NCBI RefSeq assembly: GCF_964355755.1
Contig: NC_092678.1
Span: 6,916,922-6,980,921, forward strand
Source: Antedon mediterranea
Lineage: Eukaryota > Echinodermata > Crinoidea > Comatulida > Antedonidae
DNA: 64,000 bases
Direction: 5' to 3'
The notes under the pieces were generated by a model. That model was not told the DNA's origin, ran no database searches, and saw nothing but the letters and a program-made list of their open reading frames with translations. This document shows, piece after piece, positions 44,121 through 57,040 of this stretch (position 1 is its first letter; every line of letters starts with the position of its first letter). The position numbers were made by a program, and so were the translations under genes.

Positions 44121-47100
44121 TTAGGCGTCAAATATTATGCCATTTTGGTTAAATAATTGTCGTTGAAGGACGCATTTATTCGTAACCATTCTTAAATATT
44201 TTTCTTTCTTCATCTCGATAAGTTTCTTATATTCACTCGGCATTTTATGAGAGTTGTTAAATGAAAATCTGGATTTCCCATCATAGTGAAATTTAATTTT
44301 TCGTCCATCAGGTGCAATGCCAAATGGATAAAATCCATACAGTGATATCATATCGCAAAACTGCACGGCAGCAGTGTACAAATACAGGCCGGATGAAATT
44401 TTATCTTTTATGTTCCAGAATCTGGAGAAAAAAAATTGAGATGTTGTAGGCTTAAGCCAAACTACTATACTTTTTCATAATTTTGAGTGGCGCAAGTTTT
44501 CTTAAGGAGACTGGCAAGCTTTCAAATACTAACAACTTAAGAAGGTCTAGGCCTACTAGACCTTCGCTTGAAATGAAATGCCTGCATTTTTAGCTCGACT
44601 TGTCATTCCTATCCTTTCAAATCACTATACGCCTAATGCATTGCATTTAGATACAGTTTTCTCATAAGAGAAAAAATAGTTCTAACTCTGTCAGTAAGCT
44701 AGCCTCATCAGTAAACTACTACCCTGCTAATGTCTGGGCATCATCGTTAGACATTTACCCACACACCAAAATATAGACAACGTCATCTCTTACCTTTGTA
44801 GATTATCCGCTAAACGTGTAAATGGATAAGCAATTGAAATATCCAAGTTTACTGTGTCAAAATAATGAATAAGCTCAAAATGTTTAGTAGTGTGTGGTCT
44901 AGATTCCTTAGAAAACCACAAAATAACATTTTTAAACTCAGCTCTTAATCTTTCCAAATTATACCTTGGATCACAGATACTATTATTTGTAATGCATCTT
45001 TGCAAAAATGCCATTGACTCCTCCTGATTGGCAGAAATTATGTTCGTTTTGTGTCCAACATCATTTACAAATTCTTTTATAGGAGCCATGTTTGATCTCA
45101 TCACAAAGTCATGAGCGTCGATTTCAGAGCCACATCCACTGTTCAGAAGAATTCCCCCATTGCCGACTACTGCGCATGTGCGATGCCGAGAAATTGTCTT
45201 TCCTTTTTTTTGTAGGTATTTGTAAAAATGAGTAGCCTTTCTGAATTGTAGCAAATTCGAATATTTTCCACGTTGAATAAAAGGTATTAAGACACTTGAA
45301 TTGAATTCCTTCGTTTTTTGCCTGTGAGTAAAGTATAAATATATTATCCTTAGTACATTGTTCTTGGCTATATAATATAACAGATATTGCCTTTTATATC
45401 TTATATTTAACCTCTAAGCAGTCAATATCTGTATAATAACACACTTGAATTGAATTCCTTCGTTTTTTGCCTGTGAGTAAAGTATAAATATATTATCCTT
45501 AGTACATTGTTCTTGGCTATATAATATAACAGATATTGCCTTTTATATATCTTATATTTAACCTCTAAGCAGTCAATATCTGTATATTAACACACTTGAA
45601 TTGAATTCCTTCGTTTTTTGCCTATGAGTAAAGTATAAATATATTATCCTTAGTAAATTTTTGCCATGTTGATGACAATGTTGAAATAATATTCGTCTAG
45701 GCCTATCCTTTATGTATTTTGTTAACGTAAAACTACTTTTTTTACATTTTACTTTTTTATTATTTGTTCTTCTTTCTAACAAACAATGCTAAGCGCAATT
45801 TGCAGGCTGACTATAACATTTACAATTAAAAGTCAACAAAGGTAAAACATGAATAATGATTTAATTCAAAACACGTATAAATTGAGAATGACTAGTTATA
45901 AATATCCAATGAATTGCTTGATAAAAGGCAGAAATTGTAAAACGACGACGAAAGTTAACCGAAAACACAGTTTTTACAAACCTTAATACGACGACAAAAT
46001 TATTATTAATTATTTAGGCAAAAGATGCAAATTAAACAAAAGACGGCGCAAGAAGAAAATATAAAATCGTTAAAACGAAAAAGAGGTTTACAACCAAGAT
46101 TATGAAGAGGCAAATTAAGGTAAAAATACGAAGCAAGATCACAATCAAACTTAGAAAAAACACATTTAGGCCTATATAGGAAAAATAAATAGACTTGCTT
46201 GCACAGTCTTCTTGACATTCGGAGAAAACTACAAGAGCTTCTTGTTGAATTAATCGTACGGAATAAAGGCTTATTATTAAAGATTTTGGAAAGAGAGAGT
46301 GAGTTGGCCTATTGTGTAGAAATAAAAGGAAAGTTAGATTGGGCGAAAGGTAGAGGACACTGCGCGTTTGGTGTGTGGGAGGAATCTGTTTGCAATCCGT
46401 ACGCCACAACACAGCAACAGTCAACTGGCCTGTATGTAAAACTTGGTTTCCACACGGACATATAACGCAAGGACGTTCGTAGACGCAATGCAAGCGGTAA
46501 AGAGTTCGTGTAATCCATCGCTTGTGATTGATTACTAATGCTTGGTTCACACTAGAGACGCAACACAACGACGTAACGCAACGTAAGGGATTTGACCAAT
46601 CACAAGCGATGGATTATTTGAAATATCACTTGTCATTGGTCAACTCGCTTGCGTTGCGTCTACGTCATTGCGTTGCATCCACGTGGGAACCAAGCTTCAC
46701 TTGTGTTGCGCTTGCGTCGTTGCGTTGCGTCCTAGATGTGAAGCAAGCATAGCGGGGAACATTATTTTCTTAAAAAAACAACAAAACAGACAGAACAGAA
46801 CTTTGTATTTATTAGACATCAGGGACACTTTCAGAGACCCAACCATCGAATCAATCCAGATCCTACCGAAAGGCAATGCAATCCTCGATGCTAATAATAA
46901 ACATTTTATTTTGAACAACAAACAGTATAATATTATATTGGTATATTTTGATATATCCCATATATATAATATAAGATAAACAAATGTTGGCAGGACCAAC
47001 GTGGTAAATCAATATCATTGAAGTCAATTGGTTACAAATGGACAAACTTACCTTAAGTTGAAAACTTTGGTTAAATCAATGGTTTTACTAAATTCAGTAT

Positions 47101-47347
47101 CAAGTAATTCCTTCAACGGCTCCTGAACAGTTGAGAACAATCTGTGAATAAAAAAAAAACATATTGTATTTCTTAACAAGCAGTATTAAAGAAATAACTA
47201 TAAATAATTATGTTTTACTAACCTTTGACAATACAGTATGTTTGTGTCTTTACTGCGTGTTGATAAAGATAGTAGAGAAAATGAAGTTACCAATATAGAT
47301 AAGGTTGTTATAAACATAAACAAGATAAGCCTTTGACGTCTATGCAT
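44121..47347 (-). CDS. gene C: ST8Sia-type sialyltransferase (GT29), intact
   Basis: Predicted Golgi type II sialyltransferase, 347 aa. Exons: 47347-47223, 47141-47052, 45321-44794 and 44421-44121 (1044 nt, in frame); all introns phase 2, GT-AG. ATG at 47347 gives MHRRQR and an anchor at about 7-27. Motif L starts near residue 120 ([26 protein letters not shown]) and keeps the canonical Asn. Motif S is [22 protein letters not shown], with Ile where A and B have Pro (KISSG). Motif III is FHYD, motif VS is HKMPSE, and the C-terminal Cys is in TNKC, with a tail ~15 residues longer than in A/B. DVGHKT replaces the DVGNKT sequon. Relative to E it has two in-frame single-residue insertions (QEES; LRAEFK). 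Decoy copies of the exon 3 acceptor lie upstream. Confidence 0.93.
45290..45640 (-). repeat. triplicated intron-2 acceptor and exon-3 start of gene C
   Basis: A ~150-bp unit with the branch/polypyrimidine region, CACAG acceptor and the first ~30 nt of exon 3 ([10 protein letters not shown]) occurs three times (acceptors near 45322, 45471 and 45622). Only the 3'-most copy continues into the motif-L exon. The two upstream copies run into TTATACAGATATTGA-type stops after about 15 codons. Confidence 0.9.
46538..46750. mobile_element. MITE with CTTGGTTCACAC-type inverted ends in intron 2 of gene C
   Basis: Left ATGCTTGGTTCACACTAG, right reversed ATGCTTGCTTCACATCTAG, with repeated ACGCAACGCAA words inside. 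A partial copy precedes it (46439-46500). The matching copy in E is 61980-62192, so insertion predates the C/E duplication. Confidence 0.75.
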
Positions 47348-47428
47348 GGCTGTCTATATAAATCAGATAATAAACATAATATAAAAATAATACGGTATTT
47401 ATTATAATAGTACATTATTTACATTGAG

Positions 47429-47450
<22 letters not shown>

Positions 47451-47459
<9 letters not shown>

Positions 47460-47700
47460 CATACTGTAAATTATAGAAACAGTGCTCATATTCGGAACAT
47501 GATCTCATAATCGCGTCGAGCATAGCTCATTGGCGAAAGTTCCGTATTTTTTAGTTGTATGAAAAAATGTCTCTGGCTGGACATTTTTTCATACAACTAA
47601 AAAATACGGAACTTTCGCCAATGAGCTATGCTCGACGCGATTATGAGATCATGTTCCGAATATGAGCACTGTTTCTATAATTTACAGTATGATTTATATA
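47451..47700. repeat. perfect palindrome, 121-bp arms, 8-nt loop
   Basis: 47451-47571 is the exact reverse complement of 47580-47700. The loop is TCTGGCTG. The outer ends merge into a TATATA tract. The homologous TA tract by gene E (62879-62912) lacks it. Confidence 0.97.
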
Positions 47701-47730
47701 TAATTTACACAGTGCTACGCAACATCATTG

Positions 47731-48343
<613 letters not shown>

Positions 48344-48470
48344 TGGTATAGTTCAAAAGTATCAGGGACAGGTTGTATAAAATGTTCAACAGATGCAATT
48401 ATCAATAAGTCTACTGAAAGATATTAAGAGACGACAATTGAAACGACCACGACTATAGGGCCTATTTTAT
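48344..48470. other. empty site of the 9.1-kb CACTA-like element
   Basis: AACAGATGCAATTATCAATA, AGTCTACTGAAAGATATTAA and CGACCACGACTATAGGGC run without interruption, where the paralogous DNA is split at 33104/42186. Confidence 0.8.
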
Positions 48471-48659
48471 GTTATAGGCCTATCTTAGTTTAGTTTGCAG
48501 TTTATGGGCGCATGCTTTGTTTGAGCATGGAGGTACATGTACGTGGAAATAAAAACCAATTGAAGTTGACCAACCCTCCCATTCAGGGATGATGAGTTCC
48601 GGGATGTCAAGTAGAGAAGCCCGTCATGGTCCTACACTGGCTAAGGGGGAAGCTTGATT

Positions 48660-49450
48660 ATCTAATTGTATAATAATAATAATTTAAATATTTTAAATAA
48701 TAACGTAGTTTTTTATTCTCAATTTTATATAAATCAAAAAGTTAAAATTAATAAATTAAACAGTGTATAGCATGGTATAAACATGGATATCAAGTAGATC
48801 AGCAGTGAAGTCAACTGATACAATGTATTTGTCAATGACAGAAAACAGCTACAATAACACAACATACACAATGGTGCTGACATTTATTGACTTTAAAAAG
48901 CATCACATGAGATACATAGAATATAAAAACATAACACCTAGACATATATCTATAGAATCTAACATAAAATACCTGTATTTGATACCGTGATCAAAGCCTG
49001 CGTATAGGCTTAATAATAATTGAAAATATACCCTTATGTTATATTAGAAATGTGAATTAACGGGTTTTCTAAAAGCAAATAAATAAATAAAAGGCGTAAT
49101 GTTGACAGAAGGGTATAAAATGCATTCAAAATGCGTACTTACTGTCAATGTTTTGAAGGAAACTTATAACTTAAAACAAAATAAATACTCTGACAACGGT
49201 ACGGTATTGAAATATTGTGCTGTGTTGGTTCACAAAAAATCACAATAAAATAAAGACAAAGGTAAGTCATGGAAGAGTGAAAAGTCATCGGAGCTAATAC
49301 GATCCAGACAATTCTTATCGAACTCTCGTCATGCAAAAACACAAAGAGGGATTTAATGGCAGTATTATTCAATGCACTTTACGGGTTTAGCTTTGCACTT
49401 GGCTTTTTTGAGCTGACACCGTAATAGAGGTCACCGGGTCAGATCTACCT
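48660..49450 (-). repeat. duplicated flank, paralogous to 56400-57000
   Basis: Shared stretches include TATTTGTCAATGACAGAAAA, ATTGACTTTAAAAAGCATCA and GATACCGTGATCAAAGCCTG. The last part (CTTTGCACTTGGC, AGAGGTCACCGGGTCAGAT) also matches 32166-32225. Confidence 0.8.
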
Positions 49451-49499
49451 GAAAGAACTTTAAACATGAATACACACACCTCATATTAATTCCTTTCAA

Positions 49500-50024
49500 T
49501 CATTTTATTGATAAAGTCAATAGGTCAAAGGTCATTCAACCACTGAACTATCTGTGGGAGTGCACCCAGCTTTATTATTTTTATCTTTCTGGTTTTACGT
49601 TTTATTTCTATATTATTTGTACTTCATGGTACTTGAGAGGCCTTAATAAGTTAAAGGTCAAATGTCAAATGACAGGGTTCATGTTAACATTGAACATATT
49701 GTCTTTTCGTTTGTGTAAATCTCTCAAAGAGAGATAGTAGAGACTACCAATTATACAATTCTTAATTTCAGTTTGGACGAATATTTTCATACAGCTTAAT
49801 TAAAACTGTTTAAATATTTCAAATTTTTATTTTTTATATAAATGCATTTAATAGTGACAATTATGAACATTTCAAATTGCACTCGTGAAATACACGCGCA
49901 TATGTTACTTTTCGTTTTTGTTCAAAATTTTTTCATCAAAGCACGCACTTATTCGTAACCATTCTAAAGTACCCATCCTTATTCATCTGTACAAGTTTCT
50001 TATATTCACTCGGCATATTATGTG
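49500..50024 (-). pseudogene. A-type gene remnant: 3' flank and last codons of exon 4
   Basis: Colinear with 15290-15750. At 49938-50024 it keeps the final ~25 codons (CATTCTAAAGTACCC, ACTCGGCATATTATG) and then diverges into unrelated sequence, so exon 4 is truncated and no exon 1-3 remains here. Confidence 0.75.
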
Positions 50025-50743
50025 TTATGTGTGCATATTACATCAAACTGTCACCCACAACTTTGTAGTGTGCAGTCATTTACACTTAGAACTAATAACA
50101 ACAATTAAAAATAATTATATATATATATATATATATATTTTCCTGGGAAGTTTTATGTAGGGGAATTTTACAGTAGGCGGAGGTTTGTACTCTCGGAGTA
50201 CCCTCTAGTTTAAAATGTATTTCTGTTATGCGTGATTTGAACAATTTAGTCAATTTGAAATGGTGAGGATTTTTTGTCAACCACCCCTATTAAGGAGGAA
50301 CCTCTATTGTATTAAGAAGACACATGTTGTCTCGAAGGTGTCCCATTAAAAGGGGTCAAGGGTAGGCCTACTATAAGTATTCAACTTTCTATCAAAAGGT
50401 TTATATTACCGTAGGCTTAAATGTGCCTTAGGCCTACACTGTGTACTTACGAAATGTGTTCTAAGCTCAAAATAGTGTTTATTTACTAGTTATTATCCAT
50501 TTTCAGTATTGACTGAGAATTTAAGAATATTGATATACAAAATTTTAATACTACGCCACTTTCAATTTTTGTAAATTTCTAACCGATTCGAGCCAAAGCT
50601 GTCAGTAGATACAGTCTAACTTACTATCGCAAGTCAGATACGTGTCTAGCTGTAATACATACTTCGAGTAAAGTATTTCACTGACAACGAGTGGGTCACA
50701 CTTCCTAAATTACTTCTTAAAATGTTGATCTTTTTACACATAA

Positions 50744-50918
50744 AAACTCAAGTGCAATCAAGACAGCCGAAAAGAGAAAAGTAATGTAAGTTTTTTAAAC
50801 TAAAATGTGCTGGATAATTCAGCTTCGAAGATTGCATTTATTTGTAACCATTCTAAAGTACCCATCTTTATCTGTACAAGTTTCTTATATTAATCCGGTA
50901 TATTATAAATTGTTTTAA
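50744..50918 (-). pseudogene. tandem duplicate of the 3' end of gene D exon 4
   Basis: Same 175-bp duplication as near gene B; the stop-like position is 50819 against the true stop at 50994. Confidence 0.85.
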
Positions 50919-50993
50919 ACCCAAAGTGCAATCAAGAAAGCCGAAGCGAGAAAAGTAATGTACAGTTTTTAAAACTAAAATGTGCTGGATAAT

Positions 50994-53900
50994 TCAGCTT
51001 CGAAGATTGCATTTATTTGTAACCATCCTAAAGTACCCATCTTCATTCATCTGTACAAGTTTATTATATTCATCCGGTATATTATGAATTGTTTTAAACC
51101 CAAATTTAATTTCCGATGCATAGTGATATGTAAGGTTTCTTCCATCAGGTGCAATGCTGAAAGGATAAAATCCATACAGTGATATCATATCGCAATACGG
51201 TAAAGCTGCAGTGTACAAAAACAGTCCAGATGAAGGGCCATTGGTCAAGTTGAAAAACCTGCAGAAAAATACAATATTACCGTACTTTAGAAATAATGTA
51301 TGCCTAAATTTGGAATATTGTAATGAATTACTTAGTACATTTACTCCGCATATACAGAAAATGTAAAGAGAAAAATATCTGACCTTTTTATCGGGTTTGA
51401 CAGGTATTTGAATGGATAAGCTAGTGATATATTCACCAAATTGTGTCTTGCAAAAAAATTTAGCACCTCAAAATGCTTAAAAGGTGTAACGTCACGTACT
51501 TTAGAAAACCAAAGTATGGCATTTTTTAACTCTTTTAATCTTTGCAAACCATACGAAGAATTACAGACGCCATTATATTTTCTCATGCAGGCCCGAAATT
51601 CTCTTCTTGCTGCGTTATTTACAGACATTACGTTCGTTTTGTTTCCAACATCATTTACAAATTCTTTTATAGGAGCCATGTTTGATCTCATCACAAAGTC
51701 ATGAGCGTCGATTTCAGATCCACATCCACTGCTTCGAAGAATTCCGCCACTGCCGACTACTGCGCATGTGCGATGCCAAGAAAGTTTCTCTCCTGCTCTG
51801 CCCTCAATATACTTGCCGTAATGTCTAGCCTTTACCATCTGTTTCAAACTCGTATATTTAACTTGTTGATGAAGAGGTATTAAAATATTTGATGCAAAAA
51901 TGTTAGCTTTGTCCCTATGACAAAAAAGATCGAAAAATGATGTTTGTTACAAGCATAAATTATTTATATTCAAATGTTTCAATTGTTTTTTGCAATCAAT
52001 TAATTGTGATAGGATATTACACAACACTTAAAATACATCATTTAAAAGGTTTAAACAGATAAAAAGATAAACAAATACAGTTTTTTAAATCAATGCATTG
52101 TTGAGACAGTTGGATATAACAATACAGACATCGAAATCAATAAAAAGTTTGATAAACAAGTTTAAAATATTATATAATAGTGTGTACCAAAGTTGGTTAT
52201 GAATTTCCTTGCTTTTTCCGTCTTAATTTCTTGTAAAGCAAAAGCAATCATCGATATCATCATCATCATCATCATCATCATTGTCGTCGTCATTATTATT
52301 ATTGATCAATATGATAATGGCCTGATGTGTGTAGACTTAATTCAAGTAAAAATGTTTTAGTGTCAACGATTATATTATTATATAAGTCAATTATGCTCTC
52401 CAGGTAAAATCTTATCCTGAGATGAGTAGTTCATAGTAGTCACTACAGTTTTTTTTAAATACATTTTACTTTCTATGGACCTGAGAGATTCCAAAATAAA
52501 AGATTGAATGAATGAATGACTGAATTATTAATATTACGAATTTAAAGAGAAATAAATGTATCCTTATTACTTTACTAATTTTAAACTTCTTTTTGCTCGT
52601 TGGTAACCAAATAAATATTATTATTATTGGTTTTTTTAAATTTACTTGCAATACTTTAGTAACTTTAATAGACAATGTCCTCGTAAAACCTAACATTTGC
52701 GCGCACACACACATACACACAAAACCTGTTCACCATGGCTGATATCAATCTTAAATCCAATTATCTTTCTACATATATAAATTAAATGACAGGATAAGCA
52801 ATGTGTTTTTTATTTTTATGTACAATGACTGAAATTATAATGTTTTTTTAACTCAAATACGAATGAAAGAAATAAATGTTTATTTGAATTTGAATTTGAA
52901 CTAATGGAGAAATAAATGTACGTATTTTGCTATATCAAGTATTAGATATAGAAACATAAACAAACTAAAAAACACATTTTTGTCATTGAATTCAAGTAAG
53001 TACAGGCCTATTTAGATAAACTTATTATTATTCAAAGTAATTTTAAGTGGGATCTTAATACTGTGGATATCGTTTCTAGAGCCTCCAGATGTTTGTTTTC
53101 ATTAATAATAATAATAATAACACTAATACTAATAATAATAATAATAATAATTATTTGGAACAACACTTTTTTAACAGTGGCACACATGCGTAGATGGTGC
53201 GTCCTTAATTTCTTAAGAAATAAAAGCTATTGTTGCATGTATTAATGACTTAATCACAGTGTATACTTATAAGACCGGTATTAGAATATGCTGCATCTGT
53301 TTGACATGGCGCTTTGTCTCGATCCAATTGTAAGGCTATTGAAAGAGTACAGAAAAGGGCCTTTCGAATTATTTATGGTCTGACTAAATCAATTATGATA
53401 ATGCTCTTTCAATTATTAGTATTCCCTCACTTGAGGAAAGAAGGGATCTACCTACACTTGCTTTTGGCAATAGTTTGCTGAATATGATGAATTCAGAGAT
53501 ATGCTCCCCCCGTATTACAAACTCTCTAGAACTTTGAGATCTAATCATTAATTTGCTTGAAATTCCGAAATTAAAGACTGAGATATAGAAAGTCCAGATT
53601 TGAAATTAGCATCATACTGTATTTGATGAGCTTTTTAAAAAATTAACTAGCATGTAACTGATCTAATTTTCTTTTTTTGTCTCAAACTTACCGTAAGTCG
53701 AATACCTTGGCTAAATCAATGGTTTTATTTAATTCAGTTTCAAGTAATTCCTTCATGGTTCTCCTCGGCGGCTCACCAGTTACAAACGACCTGTGAACAC
53801 AATCTTGATAACATAATATTGATTAAAACAATCTAGTAGGCAGATGTCCAATTAAAGTACAAATGCATTCGATTCTATAAAGGTAACTTACTCAATATTA

Positions 53901-54489
53901 ACATTATCTGCCCCTAGACCAGTGTAGTAGATATAGGACAATCACTTATAAGGTCCTAACTTGGAAAAATGAAGTATTGGGAGACTATATGAAAGCGTGA
54001 CCAAGCAATAAGTGTGTGGTATATTTAAAAAAATTCAATCAAGCATAATTTTATAATTACACATCGATACAAACAATGGATACTGTACACAGGCCTAGAT
54101 GACAGGTGCCATAAGAGTGGAATTTGCCGCGTGTGTGCATTGTGTTGGCGACGTATTTTTTGACCTACTGTAGTGCCACGGTTGTATGTAACTCACAACA
54201 CTTTTAACTTCATTCCCTAAGTCTCAAATGAGACAAGCACAATAAAATAGTTTATCCAGCCATAATCGAGTTAATCGCTGTTGGATGCGTAAGAAATAAA
54301 CAAAATTACAATGAGCTCATAATTTAAAAGATCTTTATTAATCAGATTTGTTTTTACTAACCTTGAGAAATACGTTCTGTCTATGTATTTTATACTTGTT
54401 TTGGATAAATGTAATAGGGTGAATGTAGTTGCCAATATGGAAAAACTTGTTAGAAACGTTAACAAGGTGATCGTCCGTTGTCTAAACAT
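50994..54489 (-). CDS. gene D: ST8Sia-type sialyltransferase (GT29), intact paralog of B
   Basis: 340 aa. Exons: 54489-54362, 53790-53692, 51914-51384 and 51258-50994 (1023 nt, in frame); introns phase 2. Very close to B: one extra codon in exon 1 (SKTSIKYID against SKKSKYID), RKYNG for RTYNG and NLTYH for NLSYH. It shares the motif L Ser ([11 protein letters not shown]). The exon 3 donor is GTCAG instead of GTAAG, removing the TAA just past the junction, so intron retention would add SDIFLFTF and more before a stop. Motifs S, III and VS (HNIPDE) and the terminal Cys are intact. Same Golgi role as B inferred; near-identity suggests recent duplication or gene conversion. Confidence 0.92.
53266..53640 (+). 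pseudogene. reverse transcriptase remnant in intron 2 of gene D
   Basis: Counterpart of 27086-27420 ([26 protein letters not shown]). It also carries a ~35-bp segment missing from B near 53525. Confidence 0.75.
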
Positions 54490-54711
54490 ATCGAAGTTAT
54501 CAGACTTCTATAAAATTAGATAAATAACATATTCTTATATAATTTATTGTAGAAAACATAGTAATGATTACTGACATTTTTATCCAAGGTACAAAACCCG
54601 ATAAAAATATATACCAAAAAAAAAACAATACTAAACTATGTAACTATGTAATATACAGAATACTATCGTTTAAATTTCTCATTAAATAGCCTAATTGCAC
54701 ATAGAAAGAAT

Positions 54712-54960
54712 TTTTTTTATTTTTTTTTATTTTTTTTTTATTTCATACTCATCCAACAGCGAGTAACTCGCCAATTACAGGATGGATAAACTATTTAATA
54801 ATTTATCGTGCTTATAAACTAAGTCTCATTTGAGGCTTAGGGAGTGGAGTTGAAAGAGTCATGAGTTACAACCCTGCACTAGGTCAGGATTGAACCCGGG
54901 ACCTTGGGATTGGAAGGCAAGCACGTTAACCACCAAGCTACAGCTCCACTTTTTTTCCAC
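54712..54960 (-). mobile_element. tRNA-derived SINE inserted only at the D locus
   Basis: Minus strand head GGAGCTGTAGCTTGGTGG (box A) and CCCGGGTTCAATCC (box B), unrelated body, then an A-rich tail (plus-strand T8-A runs at 54711-54740). The B locus at 29611-29640 reads ATAGAAAGAATTTGCCATT without it; AATTT flanks both sides in D as a likely short target duplication. Confidence 0.85.
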
Positions 54961-55266
54961 AATTTGCCATTAAATTGTACATGTAGACATGTAGTTTTTT
55001 TTCTATAGTCTTATCGCAGATCTCATTTCTACCTTCGAAGACATTTTATTATTCTCTGTAATTTATTTAAATTAGATAAGCTATATAACCTCATGATGCA
55101 GCAAAAACTGTTTAGAATGAATGTTCTTTGCCTGATTTGTTTATATTATATGTATAACAATAGAAACACGCTGTTTCTATTGTTATAATATTTCTTTTAT
55201 TCCTGTCCACCCAGGCAGCACTTGCCAACTCATTTGCTATTACTTTATCCAAATTCCCTCATTGCA

Positions 55267-55311
55267 CTGATGAAGGGCTAGTGTTGCCCGAAAGCTCTGC
55301 TAACTTTTCTG
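55267..55311 (+). ncRNA. hammerhead-like core
   Basis: CTGATGA, a GGGC/GCCC stem with a 7-nt loop, GAA, then AGC-TCT-GCT as stem III and A as the base before the predicted cleavage. The three core parts are in hammerhead order, but the flanks (TTGCA and ACTTTT) do not form stem I. Probably a mobile-element copy with reduced or no activity. Confidence 0.4.
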
Positions 55312-55739
55312 GATGTTTACTTGATCGTTTTGATTTAGCTTTTCGCTCTTTTTTTTGTATCTCCATTGAGATCCAGCCACTGATACCCACAGCATTGTCA
55401 TTCTTTTCAGTAATTTGCCTTTGGATTTATATAAATGTATATATCTACATCTATTACTAATTATTTTACTACTGTATTATACTATTATTTACTAGTAGTT
55501 AAATTTATAATATGATTTGTTTGATTTAAATAAAATTGAAATATTATAGTTATACAGGGAGTAGAGCTAGATAGGCATGAAGTTGCCTTTTCTCTTCTTC
55601 CTTTTTATCCAACTATTTTAAAAATGTTTTATATATTATAATGTTATATTTATGTATTTGTTTTTAACATTTTTGGATGAATAAAGAAAGAATATATATA
55701 TATTAAAAATAATAATAATTTAAATAGACTCTATAGTTC

Positions 55740-56380
55740 ACTATGTCGGTCGGTCTGTCTGTCGGTCCGGTATCACTATGCGTTTTATCGCTTTCTGACC
55801 TTATCTTGATATCAGTTTAATCTAGCTAAGTCAATTTTTCACAGTATATTCCTTATGGCCAGGAATCGATGTGGTTATGTTTTCACGGTGCGCAATAAAA
55901 AATTACGCGGTCTACGCACGATTTAACGAAATCACGTTTGTAATTCACAACCATGAATCACAATTAAATAAAATTTGGTACTCATAAATTTCAGGGCATA
56001 AATCATCATATGGCAATACAATTACGTGCGTATCGCATGTAACGCATGCGTACGCGCGCTTAAATTTTTTTTATTTTCGATGAAATAAGAGTACGTTTCA
56101 GGCAATTTTAAGCGTTTACAAAATTGCCATGAGTGCGCAGATTTTTGCGCGCGCACTGCGCGTTAAATGTTATCTCGCACTCTTTTTGCCCGATTTCTGT
56201 TTTCTTGACTTACTTTTCAACTCAAAATTACGTCAAAAGTGACAGGCTACGCACGTGTAAATTAAAAAAATATAAATGTTTTTAAACATTTCAACATTTT
56301 TAAACATGTTCAGTAATTTCGGTCAGTTGGTAGGTTGGTCGGTCGGTCGGTCGGTAAATACTAATGAGCACGCGACTGCA
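55740..56380. repeat. unclassified repeat bounded by GGTC tracts
   Basis: GGTCGGTCTGTCTGTCGGTC near 55745 and GGTCGGTCGGTCGGTCGGT near 56337 lie about 600 bp apart in the same orientation, between D and E. The block is absent between B and C. No coding. Confidence 0.5.
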
Positions 56381-56399
56381 GCCATCTATATGGCCTTCT

Positions 56400-57000
56400 T
56401 ATTCTTAATTTTATATAATTAAAAAAGTTAAAATTAAAATAAACAGTGTATAGCATGGTATAAACATATGGATATCGAGTAGATCAGCATTGAAGTCAAC
56501 TGATACAATGTATTTGTCAATGACAGAAAACAGCTACAATAACACAACATACACTATGATGCTGACATTTATTGACTTTAAAAAGCATCACATGAGATAC
56601 ATAGAATATAAAAACATAACACCTAGACATATCTATAGAATCTAACATAAAATACCTGTATTTGATACCGTGATCAAAGCCTGCGTATAGGCTTAATAAT
56701 AATTGAAAATATACCCTTATGTTATATTAGAAATGTGAAGTGAGAGAAAAGAAATAAATATAAGGAATAAAATGGGAAGATGTTGAAAAAGGGTTATAAA
56801 AGGCAATACAAAGGCGTACTTACCGTCAATGTTTTTGAGAATAAACTTATAACTTACAACAAAATAAATACTCGGTACGGTATTGAAATTGTGGTGTGTT
56901 GAATCACAAAAAACGACCACAGGTCACAACAAAATACAAGACAAAGGTAAGCCATGGAAGAGTGAGAAGTCATCAGAGCATACGATCCAGACAATTCACA
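56400..57000 (-). repeat. duplicated flank, paralogous to 48700-49360
   Basis: Second copy of the flank described at 48660-49450, with small indels. Confidence 0.8.
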
Positions 57001-57040
57001 AATAGGGATTTAATGGCACTTTGTTCAATTCGATCTTTAT

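Noticed and set aside
46006-46999. Overlapping open frames on both strands near 46-47 kb
   Set aside because: They lie in intron 2 of gene C across MITE sequence, overlap one another and show no family features.
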